Assembly (NCBI GenBank): GCA_030434875.1
Contig: JAUISW010000001.1
Location: 941,501-1,005,500, forward strand
From: Lachnospiraceae bacterium C1.1
Lineage (GTDB): Bacteria; Bacillota; Clostridia; Lachnospirales; Lachnospiraceae
Direction of reading: 5' to 3'
DNA length: 64,000 nt
Below the pieces are notes generated by a model. That model did no database searches. It had not been told where the DNA came from and saw only the letters and a list, made by a program, of their open reading frames with translations. A program made the translations under genes and the position numbers. Shown here piece after piece: positions 25,115 through 34,602 of this stretch. The first letter of the stretch is position 1. Each line of letters starts with the position of its first letter.

Positions 25115-26680
25115 ATGACGAAATTTATTGAAACATTGAAAAAGGAAAGGACACAGCATATCATATCTATCGGAATTTTGCTGCTTACTTTCTTATATAT
25201 TGCGCTTTATATAATATCTACAGCTTATTTTAAGAAGGCATGTATGTCTGCGGATTCTGCAGAATATATGAAAGCTGCCCATGCGCTGCTTACAGGTCAT
25301 GGTTTTATTTCAAACTATGCATCAAATGATACAACTTGGTTTGCTTTATGGCCTATCGGATATCCGGCATTGATAGCTTTTTTTACTCTTATAAGCGGGG
25401 CAGATATTTATCTGGCGTCAAAAATATTTTCGCTTTTTGCAGTAGCATTAACACTTTTCCTCCTTTACAGGAGATTTGGTAAGGATGCCTGGTTTTTCTC
25501 ACTCGCATTACTTAATCCCGGATATATCTGGCTTAACTGCTATACCTGGAGTGAAGGGCCGTTTACCTTATTTACATTAATGTTTGCGCTTTCACTTTCT
25601 GCTGTAATTGTTGATGACAAAAAGAAAGCAGGAATAATTGATTACTGTATACTTGGCTTTATTACGATCGCTAATTTTCTGGTGCGTTATGTAGGCGCTT
25701 ATACTGCGCCGGTTATCTTTGCGGCGGCATTTGTCCTCATCCTTATTTATCATTTTGATAAGGATTCAAGGACTGATGAATTAAAGGCTAAGATAAAAGG
25801 ACTTATAATTACAGCATCCGCAGCATCTGCGTTCATGCTTTTGTATCTTTTGAATAATAAGATCAGGAACGGAGCCTCAACAGGCGTTAACAGAGCGGTT
25901 TTTACAGATGATATCCCAACATTGGCATTTAGTCTTGTAGAGGCTCTTATCAAGGAATTTTTCAATGCGCTTTTGATAATTCCGCCTATCCTTGTAAGTG
26001 ATATTAACGGTCCTAAGTTAAGAACTTTACTCTTATTGCTTCTTTTGACAATACCTGTATTTATTGTTTATAAAAAGTTCAGCAAAAAGGATAAGCTTCT
26101 TGTAATACTGGCAACAGGTCTGTTTTATTATCTGACATTTATAACTATCAGATTTAATTCGACAATGGATCCGTTTGGACCAAGATTTTTTGAACCTGCT
26201 ACATTTGTCATAACGGTAGCAATTCTTGGATATATTGCAAAAACAGGATTTTTTAAGACGGTAAAACCTTTGATCGCTGTACTGATCGCAGGTATCACGC
26301 TTTTGAATTCATTAAGTATAATCAAAAATACTGATTTTTCAAATCCTTATTACAGCAGTCTTATAAATCAGAATAAGATGCAGTATGAGGGCATTCCGGA
26401 GGAGTCCACAGTTGCTTATTTTTACTGGGATGATCTCTATATAGCGGCGAGCTACAGTTATAATTACAACCTTGTTTCTGTAGAAGCTTCAGATACACCG
26501 AATACATTATTTAATAAGCTTTCAGATTATGACAGTATTTATTTTACAAGAGCGGCTATTGAAAATTATGTGTTATCTGATGCGGTTCAGCTTACACCTG
26601 AAATGAAGGAGTATCTGAACGATATTTATAGTGAAAACTTCGAGAATACTGATAAAAATTTTGTCAGGATCGAATTTTAA
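25115..26680 (+). CDS. GT-C-fold (GT39/ArnT-like) membrane glycosyltransferase candidate
   Basis: This protein of about 521 residues has some eleven transmembrane segments. SADSAEYMKAAHALLTGHGF in the first extracellular loop holds the acidic residues used by GT-C transferases, and WPIGYPALIAFF follows, both typical of ArnT/PMT-like enzymes that use polyprenyl-phosphate sugars. The ATG at 25115 has AAGGGAGA before it; a GTG at 25097 is in frame but overlaps the upstream stop. It shares a transcript with the preceding membrane protein. Donor and acceptor are unknown. Confidence 0.7.
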   Translation: MTKFIETLKKERTQHIISIGILLLTFLYIALYIISTAYFKKACMSADSAEYMKAAHALLTGHGFISNYASNDTTWFALWPIGYPALIAFFTLISGADIYLASKIFSLFAVALTLFLLYRRFGKDAWFFSLALLNPGYIWLNCYTWSEGPFTLFTLMFALSLSAVIVDDKKKAGIIDYCILGFITIANFLVRYVGAYTAPVIFAAAFVLILIYHFDKDSRTDELKAKIKGLIITASAASAFMLLYLLNNKIRNGASTGVNRAVFTDDIPTLAFSLVEALIKEFFNALLIIPPILVSDINGPKLRTLLLLLLLTIPVFIVYKKFSKKDKLLVILATGLFYYLTFITIRFNSTMDPFGPRFFEPATFVITVAILGYIAKTGFFKTVKPLIAVLIAGITLLNSLSIIKNTDFSNPYYSSLINQNKMQYEGIPEESTVAYFYWDDLYIAASYSYNYNLVSVEASDTPNTLFNKLSDYDSIYFTRAAIENYVLSDAVQLTPEMKEYLNDIYSENFENTDKNFVRIEF

Positions 26681-26705
26681 TAAATAATTTTTAGGAGGAG
26701 TAAAA

Positions 26706-27587
26706 ATGAGGTACACTATTTCAAATGATTTCTTGACAGTAGAGATCGATTCCATGGGAGCTGAGATTAAATCTGTAAAAGATAAGTCCGGCAAAGAGTT
26801 TATGTGGAATGCAGATCCTGCATTCTGGAACAGAACATCGCCTGTTCTTTTCCCTTTTGTGGGAATGGTAGCAGATGGTAAATACAGACATGAGGGAAAA
26901 GAGTATTCTATGACTCAGCATGGCTTTGCCAGAGATTATGAGCATGAGGTTCTTTCAAAGGATCCGGATAAGATATTCTTTACTTTCAAGGGTAATGAAA
27001 AAACAGCTGAGCTATATCCGTTCAAATATGATTTTGTATGCGGCTATGCTCTTAATAAAAACAGCGTTGAGGTTGTATGGCAGGTAGGAAATACTGATGA
27101 TAAGGATATGTATTTTTCTGTAGGTGCTCATCCTGCTTTTTCTTGTCCTCTAGGCGCTGATGGAACGCTTAAAGGCTATTCATTAAAATTTGATGCAAAA
27201 GACAGCCTTAAGGCAAGACTTTTCGATGATCCGAAGGGTCTTGCAACAAATATGATAAAAGAGTGGAAGCTCGATAGTGAGGGTAAACTTGCACTTGATG
27301 AGCATACCTTTGATGAAGGTGTTCTTATTTTCGAGAATGATCAGTTCCATGAGGTTTCACTTGTCAATGCTGAAGGTAAGGAATTTGTAACAGTTTCATT
27401 TAAGGCACCGCTCATAGGTATATGGAGCCCTGTAAAGAAGAATGCTCCTTTTGTATGTCTTGAGCCCTGGTATGGAAGATGCGATACGGTTGGCTATGAT
27501 GGAGAACTTAAAGACCGTGATTATGAGCAGAAGCTTTCTGCAGGCGGTAAGTTCATGGCTATGTACACTATCAAATTCAATAGCTAA
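26706..27587 (+). CDS. aldose 1-epimerase family protein, LacX-like
   Basis: This 293-residue beta-sandwich protein is of the galactose mutarotase superfamily. It begins with GAEIKSVKDKSGKEFMWNAD, followed by PVLFPFVGMV, TQHGFARD (with the conserved His), VGAHPAFSCP (second His) and CLEPWYGRCD (with the conserved Glu). It matches the LacX/YeaD-like branch, which interconverts anomers of hexoses or hexose phosphates. TAGGAGGAG precedes the ATG. It may be co-transcribed with the membrane proteins upstream (25-base gap). Confidence 0.88.
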   Translation: MRYTISNDFLTVEIDSMGAEIKSVKDKSGKEFMWNADPAFWNRTSPVLFPFVGMVADGKYRHEGKEYSMTQHGFARDYEHEVLSKDPDKIFFTFKGNEKTAELYPFKYDFVCGYALNKNSVEVVWQVGNTDDKDMYFSVGAHPAFSCPLGADGTLKGYSLKFDAKDSLKARLFDDPKGLATNMIKEWKLDSEGKLALDEHTFDEGVLIFENDQFHEVSLVNAEGKEFVTVSFKAPLIGIWSPVKKNAPFVCLEPWYGRCDTVGYDGELKDRDYEQKLSAGGKFMAMYTIKFNS

Positions 27588-27656
27588 AACATATATTTTT
27601 CACAGTAAATATATTTAATTTTCAAATTTTGCTTCTAAAATATATTTAATCACACG

Positions 27657-27690
27657 CGCAGAGGATGACAAGGTTCTCTGCGTTTAATAT
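27657..27690 (+). terminator. hairpin before the large lipoprotein
   Basis: CGCAGAG and CTCTGCG pair around a 12-base loop and are followed by TTTAATATGTTTT. It could end the epimerase transcript or act in the leader of the following gene. Confidence 0.45.
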
Positions 27691-27705
27691 GTTTTGGAGG
27701 TTATC

Positions 27706-30700
27706 ATGCATAGAAAAACCATAAGAACAGCAGCATGTGCTATTTCAGTCGCAATGATCGCTGCGTCATCTTTGAGCGGATGTGGAAGCAGTCTTTCAGA
27801 GGTAAACAGCAGTGAAAGCATAGAAACAGCTTCAAATTCAACAGAAACAGCTTCAACTGCAGAGGAAGAAGCGGGCGGAGAGGCTCCTGAGGGCGCACCG
27901 GGTGAAGCACCGGGTGGACCGGGAGGTGGACCCGGTGGTGCAGCTGAATCTACAAGTAAGGTTTCAGTAACTGAAGGTGAATGGTCATTTGATCTGATTA
28001 CGACCGGTGAAGGCGATAATGCAACCGTAACATCAACTATAACCTATTATGCCGGAAAAACAGCTGAGGTCGTAATAGTTCCAAGCGTTCTTGGAGGAGC
28101 ACCTGTTACAGAAATTTCTTCTCAGGCATTCGGACATCATGGAGAAATAATGGCTGTTTATGTTCCCGATACTGTTACAAAGGTTGATGAATGGGCTTTT
28201 TATGACTTAAATACAGCCTCTATCATTTCTTTTGCAAATCCGGATGTGGAAATTGATGACGCAGCATTTCAGAGTAGTGGTAATGCTGATCTTTACCTTC
28301 CGGAAGGAACATCAACAACAGAAGCAGGCGGAAAGACAGTTATTTCTGATGGAACTGAGCTTATAAATCTTGAAATCGAAAATTCAGAATCAGCAGCTAT
28401 TGCAGGCGGAAATTATTTGAATGTCAGCAGTTCGGCAGATTATTCAATTTCTGTTGACGATATAGCTTCGATTGCAGTGAGCGCCAGCGGCGAAGAATCT
28501 GATGTTTCATATGCTGATGGAAAGATCAGTTTCAGCGGAGATGCATACGTTGCAGAGGAAGAAGTTGTTGAGATCAATGATAAATTTGCAGATAAAGTAA
28601 GCGCAAATGATCTTGTTAAGACCTTATGGTATCTTTCAGAGGATGATGCAAAGGAACTTAATGAAAAAATAGCCTCCGATGAATCTTATAGCGAAGTCAA
28701 GTCTCTATTAAATTATGAAGAGGGATATTATATAAATGGAAATAAGGTTGAGCTTGCTGATGACTGTATTGCTTATGATGTTAAGACCGGTGAAGAAGTT
28801 GAGAAAGACAGCGAGACAGAACACTTTTCAGATACAGGTATAGGTTCATATAAATACATGACTTATGAGGATAGTGATAATGACGGTAAAATTGATGTGA
28901 TCTACTATTCCCCGTATGGAGTCAATTACTCATATGAAACGACAACTATTTCGAGCAGCAATGAAAACCTCGACGGACTTAGCGCAAGAGATACGCTGAA
29001 TCCTAATTATCTTTCTTTTGCGAATGCCGTAGTAAAAGCAAGCGGAGAGGGAAATGAAGTCCATGAGGACAGTCTTATAGCCTCTACATCAGATGATGGA
29101 AATAAAGTAGAAGCCGATAGTAATGAAGAAAGGAGTATTATCTGGGCCAGTGATTATGCTTCAGTTTCTGTTGATCACGTTGAGGGAACTTCAACTTCAA
29201 AGGCAAATTGGGCAAAAATGTCCTATGTAAACTCTCTTTCAGCATATAATGTTGAAATTGCAATGGAATGGGGAATGAACGCGCTCCTTTATGCTACGAA
29301 CGGAGGCTCAGTCACAGCAGGAAGTCTTGATGGCGAGACTAGTGTGTTCACAGCGAACGGTGACGGAGCAAATGGTGTAATTGCGGGTGGATCCGGATCT
29401 AAGGCCGGAACTGCAGATGCACCCTCTGATACAGCTAATGTTAAGGTCTATAATGCAGAATTCAACCTTGAGGGTTGGAATAATCACGTGGCAGATTGTG
29501 TATATGGCGGTTATGCTTATCTCGAGAAAGTTAAGTCTACTACAGGTAAAAAAGGAAGTTATTCAGTGGGACAGGCTTCTGCGGTAGCTAATGATTTTGG
29601 TAACGGTGTGGTTGACGTCGTAGATTTTGATACTACAGTTTATGGAAACAGATCTGCAGGTGGATATGTTATCGGCGGAGGCGTGATCACGGCAAAGAAT
29701 TCAAGCTTTACGTCTATAGTGGATTCTGCATTGGTAATAGCGTCTGGTGGAACTTATAAAGTTTCAGATTCCAAGCTTACAGGTATGATAGGCATAAGGA
29801 ACAGAGGCGGCATCAATATGGATTCAACTTCAACCTTTGATAATGTATCTGTAACCGTTAACAGAGACTTTTCTGACTATGTAACAGGTGATACAGCAAA
29901 AAAGGCTGTTGAGGCATGGCAGAAGGCCAGCGGAGATACAAAACTTATTCACTATATGATGAGTGACGCAGATATGACTATTGGCCAGCTTTGTGATAAT
30001 TATGACATATCTGAAGCTGATAAAAAGACATTGCTTTCAACGTTATCTGAATTGGCAGGAGAAAGTTATACAGATGATACGCCGCTTAGAAACAGCGTTC
30101 TTGATAATACCTATTATAATTATTCTGCAGGACAGTATACAGGTGATACGGACTATTCGGATGTACCTTATCTGACAGTAGGAAGTGCTTACGGAGGACT
30201 TGTAAGCTCTGTAATGGAATTTGAATCCGCAGGTGAAAATCTCGAATTTACAGGTTCTACATTTACAAATAATAATGGTGAGGATTATGACTATCTTATC
30301 GCATCAGAGGCTGGTTCAGCACCTGTGATCAATTTTACGGATTCGACTGCTTCCGGAATTATATGGAATGAAGGAGATGTCAATCGTGTAGTTGAAGGAA
30401 TGAGTGAAGACAGATCTTCATCATTAACTGTTAATTTTGACAGCACGGATTTTGAAGGCTCATTTGCTGATGGAAGCAATGGACTCTGGGAGGTTGACGA
30501 ACTCAGCTATACAAACGGAAATGGAGAGGAGTCATCTCTTAATGGAAACTATTACGGAGCAGAATCCAATTATGGAATAACAGCTTCTTTCAGTGGAGAC
30601 AGTAAGTGGACTGTTACACATGATTCTTATCTTGGAAGTCTTACTATATCAGATAATGCATCAATAGAAGCTCCTGACGGTTATGAACTTAAGATGACTG

Positions 30701-30774
30701 TAGATGGAAAAGAAACAAAGATCGAAAATGGAACATATACAGGAAAAGTTATTATAACTCTTGTAAAAAAATAA
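27706..30774 (+). CDS. large surface lipoprotein with Gly/Pro-rich tether and beta-helix-like repeats
   Basis: This protein of about 1022 residues has a lipoprotein signal with lipobox LSGC near residue 25, a Ser/Glu linker and a GAPGEAPGGPGGGPGGA tether. A BspA-like leucine-rich segment (VTEISSQAFG, VYVPDTVTKVDEWAFYDL) lies at about 115-190. The remaining 700 residues are Gly/Ser/Asn/Asp-rich and repetitive, with short turns such as VYNAEFNL, VVDFDTTVYGNRSAGGY and LTGMIGIRNRGG, as in right-handed beta-helix adhesins. Very few lysines and many acidic residues suggest Ca2+ binding. The ATG at 27706 follows TTGGAGG. An envelope-exposed role in adhesion or polysaccharide binding is inferred. Confidence 0.72.
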   Translation: MHRKTIRTAACAISVAMIAASSLSGCGSSLSEVNSSESIETASNSTETASTAEEEAGGEAPEGAPGEAPGGPGGGPGGAAESTSKVSVTEGEWSFDLITTGEGDNATVTSTITYYAGKTAEVVIVPSVLGGAPVTEISSQAFGHHGEIMAVYVPDTVTKVDEWAFYDLNTASIISFANPDVEIDDAAFQSSGNADLYLPEGTSTTEAGGKTVISDGTELINLEIENSESAAIAGGNYLNVSSSADYSISVDDIASIAVSASGEESDVSYADGKISFSGDAYVAEEEVVEINDKFADKVSANDLVKTLWYLSEDDAKELNEKIASDESYSEVKSLLNYEEGYYINGNKVELADDCIAYDVKTGEEVEKDSETEHFSDTGIGSYKYMTYEDSDNDGKIDVIYYSPYGVNYSYETTTISSSNENLDGLSARDTLNPNYLSFANAVVKASGEGNEVHEDSLIASTSDDGNKVEADSNEERSIIWASDYASVSVDHVEGTSTSKANWAKMSYVNSLSAYNVEIAMEWGMNALLYATNGGSVTAGSLDGETSVFTANGDGANGVIAGGSGSKAGTADAPSDTANVKVYNAEFNLEGWNNHVADCVYGGYAYLEKVKSTTGKKGSYSVGQASAVANDFGNGVVDVVDFDTTVYGNRSAGGYVIGGGVITAKNSSFTSIVDSALVIASGGTYKVSDSKLTGMIGIRNRGGINMDSTSTFDNVSVTVNRDFSDYVTGDTAKKAVEAWQKASGDTKLIHYMMSDADMTIGQLCDNYDISEADKKTLLSTLSELAGESYTDDTPLRNSVLDNTYYNYSAGQYTGDTDYSDVPYLTVGSAYGGLVSSVMEFESAGENLEFTGSTFTNNNGEDYDYLIASEAGSAPVINFTDSTASGIIWNEGDVNRVVEGMSEDRSSSLTVNFDSTDFEGSFADGSNGLWEVDELSYTNGNGEESSLNGNYYGAESNYGITASFSGDSKWTVTHDSYLGSLTISDNASIEAPDGYELKMTVDGKETKIENGTYTGKVIITLVKK

Positions 30775-30786
30775 GAAATATTAACC

Positions 30787-30823
30787 GGAGCCGGGGACGA
30801 AACAGTCCCCGGCTTTGTCTTTT
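30787..30823 (+). terminator. strong terminator after the surface lipoprotein
   Basis: AGCCGGGGAC and GTCCCCGGCT pair around GAAACA and are followed by TTGTCTTTT. Confidence 0.88.
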
Positions 30824-30977
30824 ATGGGCTTTAATTAGTACTTGTTTTATATATTTATATGGAATAAAATATAAATAAGTGTGAGATTTTTGTACTTTCA
30901 TGTCAAAAATTTCGGACATTTGTTAAAGAAGTATAGAGTGGATATAAATCTTGATTTTATTCGTCGGAAGGGGACTT

Positions 30978-31121
30978 ATGAATCAACGTTATGTCAAAAA
31001 GGTCGTTAGTGACGGCGGCGTTACTGAGCAGAAGGATGTTCTTGGTATTGTGACGGTCATCATTTCAACTCTTGTAAGTTTAGCCTTGATTATTTTAGGT
31101 ATTCTTGTTTTTCTGGTATAA
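30978..31121 (+). CDS. 47-residue single-span membrane peptide
   Basis: GGAAGGGGAC sits seven bases before an ATG, giving a 47-codon frame. The product starts MNQRYVKKVVSDGGVTEQKD and ends with one hydrophobic helix (about residues 22-46, rich in Leu, Ile and Val). It stands alone between a strong terminator and the potassium channel gene, 79 bases downstream. Function unknown. A membrane regulator or toxin-like peptide are possibilities. The ribosome site and clean topology support it being real. Confidence 0.6.
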   Translation: MNQRYVKKVVSDGGVTEQKDVLGIVTVIISTLVSLALIILGILVFLV

Positions 31122-31200
31122 ATTTATTTTTCATATTAGCAAGTGCAACATGTATTCAAGTTTTGCATCATTAATTAATTTTTATGACAGGAGAGCCTGA

Positions 31201-31935
31201 ATGAGAAATGTGGCCTTAAAAAAACGAATTTTTGAAATTATAGAAGTATCACGTGAAAATGATATGGCCAGTCGGTCATATGATATTATGATAAATACAG
31301 CTATTATTGTTGGACTTATTCCTTTGATGATGAAAAAAGGAGATCAATTTACAGCTATAATAGATGTTCTTACATTGGCGATTTTTGTAGTAGATTATCT
31401 TTTGAGAATTTATACATCGGATTATAAAATGGGTATTGTAAGCTATAAAGCTTATCTGGCGAACTTGCTCGATCCTATGTCGGTAATAGATTTCTTTTCA
31501 ATACTACCGGTCTTTTCGTTCTTTTTCCCTGCAAGCATAACCATACGTCTTTTTAAACTTTTCAGAGTTTTTAGAATATTTAAACTTGCGCGGTATTCAA
31601 AAACAATGTTAACTATTAAAAATGTTATGATCAGAGTCAAAGCGCCGCTTGGAGCTGTTTTGATCCTTTCAATTGTTTATATTGTTATTTGTGCTCTTTT
31701 AATGTTTCAGGTTGAACCCGATAGCTTTAATTCATTTCTTGATGCATGCTATTGGTCGACAATATCCCTAACAACTGTAGGATATGGTGATTATACTCCG
31801 GCAACGGATATCGGAAAAGCTATATCGAGCCTCTCAGCCCTTGTAGGGGTTGCTGTTATAGCGCTTCCGTCAGGTATAATCACAGCTGCTTATATGCGTG
31901 AAATAACCAAGGTTAAGGGGAAAAATGAATTATAA
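31201..31935 (+). CDS. voltage-gated potassium channel
   Basis: This 244-residue K+ channel subunit has six transmembrane segments. The S4 voltage sensor, RLFKLFRVFRIFKLARYSK (about residues 116-134), has a positive residue at every third position. The selectivity filter TTVGYGD is at 191-197, followed by the S6 helix. It lacks a large C-terminal RCK/TrkA domain, so it is a minimal Kv-type tetrameric channel. An ATG follows GACAGGAGAG. It ends 17 bases before the DUF3048 gene and is likely co-transcribed. Confidence 0.92.
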   Translation: MRNVALKKRIFEIIEVSRENDMASRSYDIMINTAIIVGLIPLMMKKGDQFTAIIDVLTLAIFVVDYLLRIYTSDYKMGIVSYKAYLANLLDPMSVIDFFSILPVFSFFFPASITIRLFKLFRVFRIFKLARYSKTMLTIKNVMIRVKAPLGAVLILSIVYIVICALLMFQVEPDSFNSFLDACYWSTISLTTVGYGDYTPATDIGKAISSLSALVGVAVIALPSGIITAAYMREITKVKGKNEL

Positions 31936-31951
31936 AAGGAGAGATTTTATT

Positions 31952-33763
31952 ATGAAAAAAAAGGTTTTATCGCTATCAGTCATGTTAATGATGATAGTGA
32001 CGTTTGTGGCTGGAAATTATAGTCCGGCATCAGCGGATTCGGGAGTTGTAAGAAATACAATTTTTACAACTATGACCGATATGAAGAATAAGTTGGGGAA
32101 CAGCAGCGTTGATTGGTCAGAAGTCTATCTTACAGAACCGGAAAATGAATATTGGACTTTTGCAGATCAGTCTAAACCCGACAGCACCGTGCTTACAATT
32201 GATATAGCAAAAAATACATACAGAAGTCTTGAAATGCTCCTGGATAACGGTTATACCATGGATTATAATACTCTGGCTGCATATTGTGCCGAGTATCTTG
32301 AGAAAAAAGAAGGAGTGGCAGATTCTTTTTATAATATAATGAGTGACTGCCTTAATAATCCTTATCTTTTGAATAAACCGGCAGCAAATGTTACAGCAAC
32401 AACATATAATGGCCGTGATTATTCAAAGGTATTTGATGCAAACTATTATGCATCAACTTATCCGAATGTAGCAGCTTCTGTTGGAAATGATCCTGCCGAA
32501 CTTTTAAGAGACTTTGTTGAAAAAGGAATAAACAGTGGAAGAGTAGGTAATGCCAGTTTTAATGTTAATAGTTATGCAGCTCAGGTTGATGCTGAAGTAA
32601 TGAATACAAAAAAGAATTCTTCTGCATATAAGGCTCTTGGAACAGGAGCTGCCGAACCTGTAGGAGTTTATAGTTACAGCCTTGCAAATTATTATGGTAA
32701 ATATTTAGGACATTATAATAAGGTTGTATCTGATGATGGTTCAACTGCAGCACCTGTAAAGGATGAGAGCACATCTGCTTCAAAGACTGTTACCGGTACA
32801 TATACTGAAAACAGTACGACGAGTGTTTATACAGGTGAAGCTATAAGCAGCAGTATTGCAAATCAGCGTCCTATAGCAATTATGATGCCGACAGATTCTG
32901 CTGCACAGCCTTCATATGGAATAGGTCTTGCAGATATTCTTTATGAGATCATGGAAGAAGGCGGAATTTCCAGACAGATGGCAATTATTCCTAACTGGAA
33001 AGGCTATGACAGACTTGGAAATGTTAGAAGCTGTAGACTTTATTATATAGCAGCAGCAAGAGAATGGGATCCTATTCTTATCCATTTTGGTGGTGTTGCT
33101 TATATGAAAGGTACGATAAATGCTTCCGATATTAACAATATTTCCGGAACCTATGAATATGGTACAGGCGGAAAGGCTCCGGGAGCCGGATATTTTTTTA
33201 GAACCTCAGACAGAAAGGCTCCTCATAATGCCTATATTTCTTCAGAAGGTATCGAGAAAGCCTGTGCAAAACTCGGTTACCAGACTTCGCTGAGACAGGG
33301 TTACTATAATGCTAAGCATTTTACATTTGCAAGCGGTACAAATGATCTGAGCCAGTATTCATCAGCTCAGAATGCATCAACAATAGACCTTTCAAATGTA
33401 TTTTCTTATACAAAGACAAGTCTTAACTATGATGCGTCTACCGGTCTTTATAAAAAGAATCTTCATGGAAAGGCTCAGACAGATGCAATTACCGGTAAAC
33501 AGCTTACCTTTGCAAATGTAATAGTACAGAATACAAGCTGGCAGCAGATGGACAAGAAGGGATATCTTGGATTTAATATGATCGATACCAGCCAGGACGG
33601 ATGGTATTGCACCAAGGGCAAGGCAATCCATGTAACCTGGAAGAAGACTTCTGATTATGCTCCTACGGTATACTATGATGATGCCGGAAATGAAATACAG
33701 CTTAATAAGGGTAAGACTTTTATTGCGATCGCTCAGGATGGCAAGGAAGTAAAATTTAATTAA
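31952..33763 (+). CDS. secreted DUF3048 (YerB-like) lipoprotein-type envelope protein
   Basis: The 603-residue product has a signal peptide (KKKVLSLSVMLMMIVTFVAG) without a clear lipobox cysteine. A segment at about 155-210 reads FDANYYASTYPNVAASVGND, of a type recurrent in Lachnospiraceae surface proteins. The C-terminal part (about 305-600) contains RPIAIMMPTDSAAQPSYGIG, ADILYEIMEEGGISR, GNVRSCRLYYIAAAREWDP and RKAPHNAYIS, as in DUF3048/YerB. Function of that domain is unknown, with envelope or peptidoglycan roles suspected. The ATG at 31952 was chosen because AAAAGGAGA precedes it; an in-frame start at 31925 lacks one. Confidence 0.82.
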   Translation: MKKKVLSLSVMLMMIVTFVAGNYSPASADSGVVRNTIFTTMTDMKNKLGNSSVDWSEVYLTEPENEYWTFADQSKPDSTVLTIDIAKNTYRSLEMLLDNGYTMDYNTLAAYCAEYLEKKEGVADSFYNIMSDCLNNPYLLNKPAANVTATTYNGRDYSKVFDANYYASTYPNVAASVGNDPAELLRDFVEKGINSGRVGNASFNVNSYAAQVDAEVMNTKKNSSAYKALGTGAAEPVGVYSYSLANYYGKYLGHYNKVVSDDGSTAAPVKDESTSASKTVTGTYTENSTTSVYTGEAISSSIANQRPIAIMMPTDSAAQPSYGIGLADILYEIMEEGGISRQMAIIPNWKGYDRLGNVRSCRLYYIAAAREWDPILIHFGGVAYMKGTINASDINNISGTYEYGTGGKAPGAGYFFRTSDRKAPHNAYISSEGIEKACAKLGYQTSLRQGYYNAKHFTFASGTNDLSQYSSAQNASTIDLSNVFSYTKTSLNYDASTGLYKKNLHGKAQTDAITGKQLTFANVIVQNTSWQQMDKKGYLGFNMIDTSQDGWYCTKGKAIHVTWKKTSDYAPTVYYDDAGNEIQLNKGKTFIAIAQDGKEVKFN

Positions 33764-33770
33764 AATAATA

Positions 33771-33809
33771 AGGCGGCTTAAGTTAAAAAACTTAAGTCGC
33801 CTTAATTTT
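33771..33809. terminator. bidirectional terminator between convergent genes
   Basis: AGGCGGCTTAAGTT and AACTTAAGTCGCCT pair with a four-A loop, followed by TTAATTTTA on the plus strand and T-rich sequence on the minus strand. Confidence 0.75.
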
Positions 33810-34584
33810 ATTCAGCAATACCATTACTGGCTTTTATGCTTGTAGTATGGGTAAATTCCAAAGGATCACCCTCAAATGTGGAGACTTTTCCGCCGGCTTC
33901 GGTAACTATGACTGCTCCTGCACAGTAATCCCATGGATTTACAATGGGTTCAAAATACAGACATGTTCTTCCTGCAGCAATATCACATAGATCAAGAGCC
34001 GCTGAACCAAGTCTGCGTATATCTAGACATTTTCCGAGGTATTTTGAAATCTGATCTATAACCGAATTCTTTAACTCGACATTGTAGGGGGCTGTACCGA
34101 CGGCAACAATACCATCTATAGTTTTATCGTTATTTACGTGTATTTTTTCTCCATTCATAAAAGCCCCATAACCTTTAACGGCGGAATAAAGAAAATTGCC
34201 ATAGGGATCGTAAATAACACCAGCCACCGGAGAAGCATCAAGAGTGAGACCGATAGAGATACAGCTGCGTCGCATGCCTTTGATAAAATTACTGGTTCCG
34301 TCAATGGGATCAACAATGAAGGCATATCCGTGGCTAATATCGTCCTGCTCGTTATTTTCTTCTCCCATAAAAAAAGCTTCGGGTAAAATTTCCTTCAATC
34401 TGTTTTTGACAATTGTCTGGATTTTTTTATCAAAAACTGTAACATAGTTATTTAAGCCCTCTTTACTACTTATCATGCTTCCTTTATCAGTAATTTTTGC
34501 TTCCAACATGATCTTACCGCATTCTTTAGCCAGTAATTCGATTTCCGGCATTATCTTTTCTTTGATCTCGATAATATTTTTCAT
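33808..34584 (-). CDS. suhB: inositol monophosphatase family phosphatase
   Basis: This 258-residue Mg2+-dependent phosphatase is probably active on inositol 1-phosphate or related sugar phosphates. Metal-binding motifs are intact: GEENNEQ (about residue 76), DPIDGTSNFIKG (about 92) and the C-terminal NPWDYCAGAVIVTEAGG. Paralogs of this family also hydrolyse fructose 1,6-bisphosphate or PAP (CysQ); the sequence alone does not separate them. It is 19 bases downstream of the HD-GYP-type gene on the same strand. Confidence 0.85.
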   Translation of the reverse strand: MKNIIEIKEKIMPEIELLAKECGKIMLEAKITDKGSMISSKEGLNNYVTVFDKKIQTIVKNRLKEILPEAFFMGEENNEQDDISHGYAFIVDPIDGTSNFIKGMRRSCISIGLTLDASPVAGVIYDPYGNFLYSAVKGYGAFMNGEKIHVNNDKTIDGIVAVGTAPYNVELKNSVIDQISKYLGKCLDIRRLGSAALDLCDIAAGRTCLYFEPIVNPWDYCAGAVIVTEAGGKVSTFEGDPLEFTHTTSIKASNGIAE

Positions 34585-34602
34585 GATTATTTTCCAGTCC
34601 TG

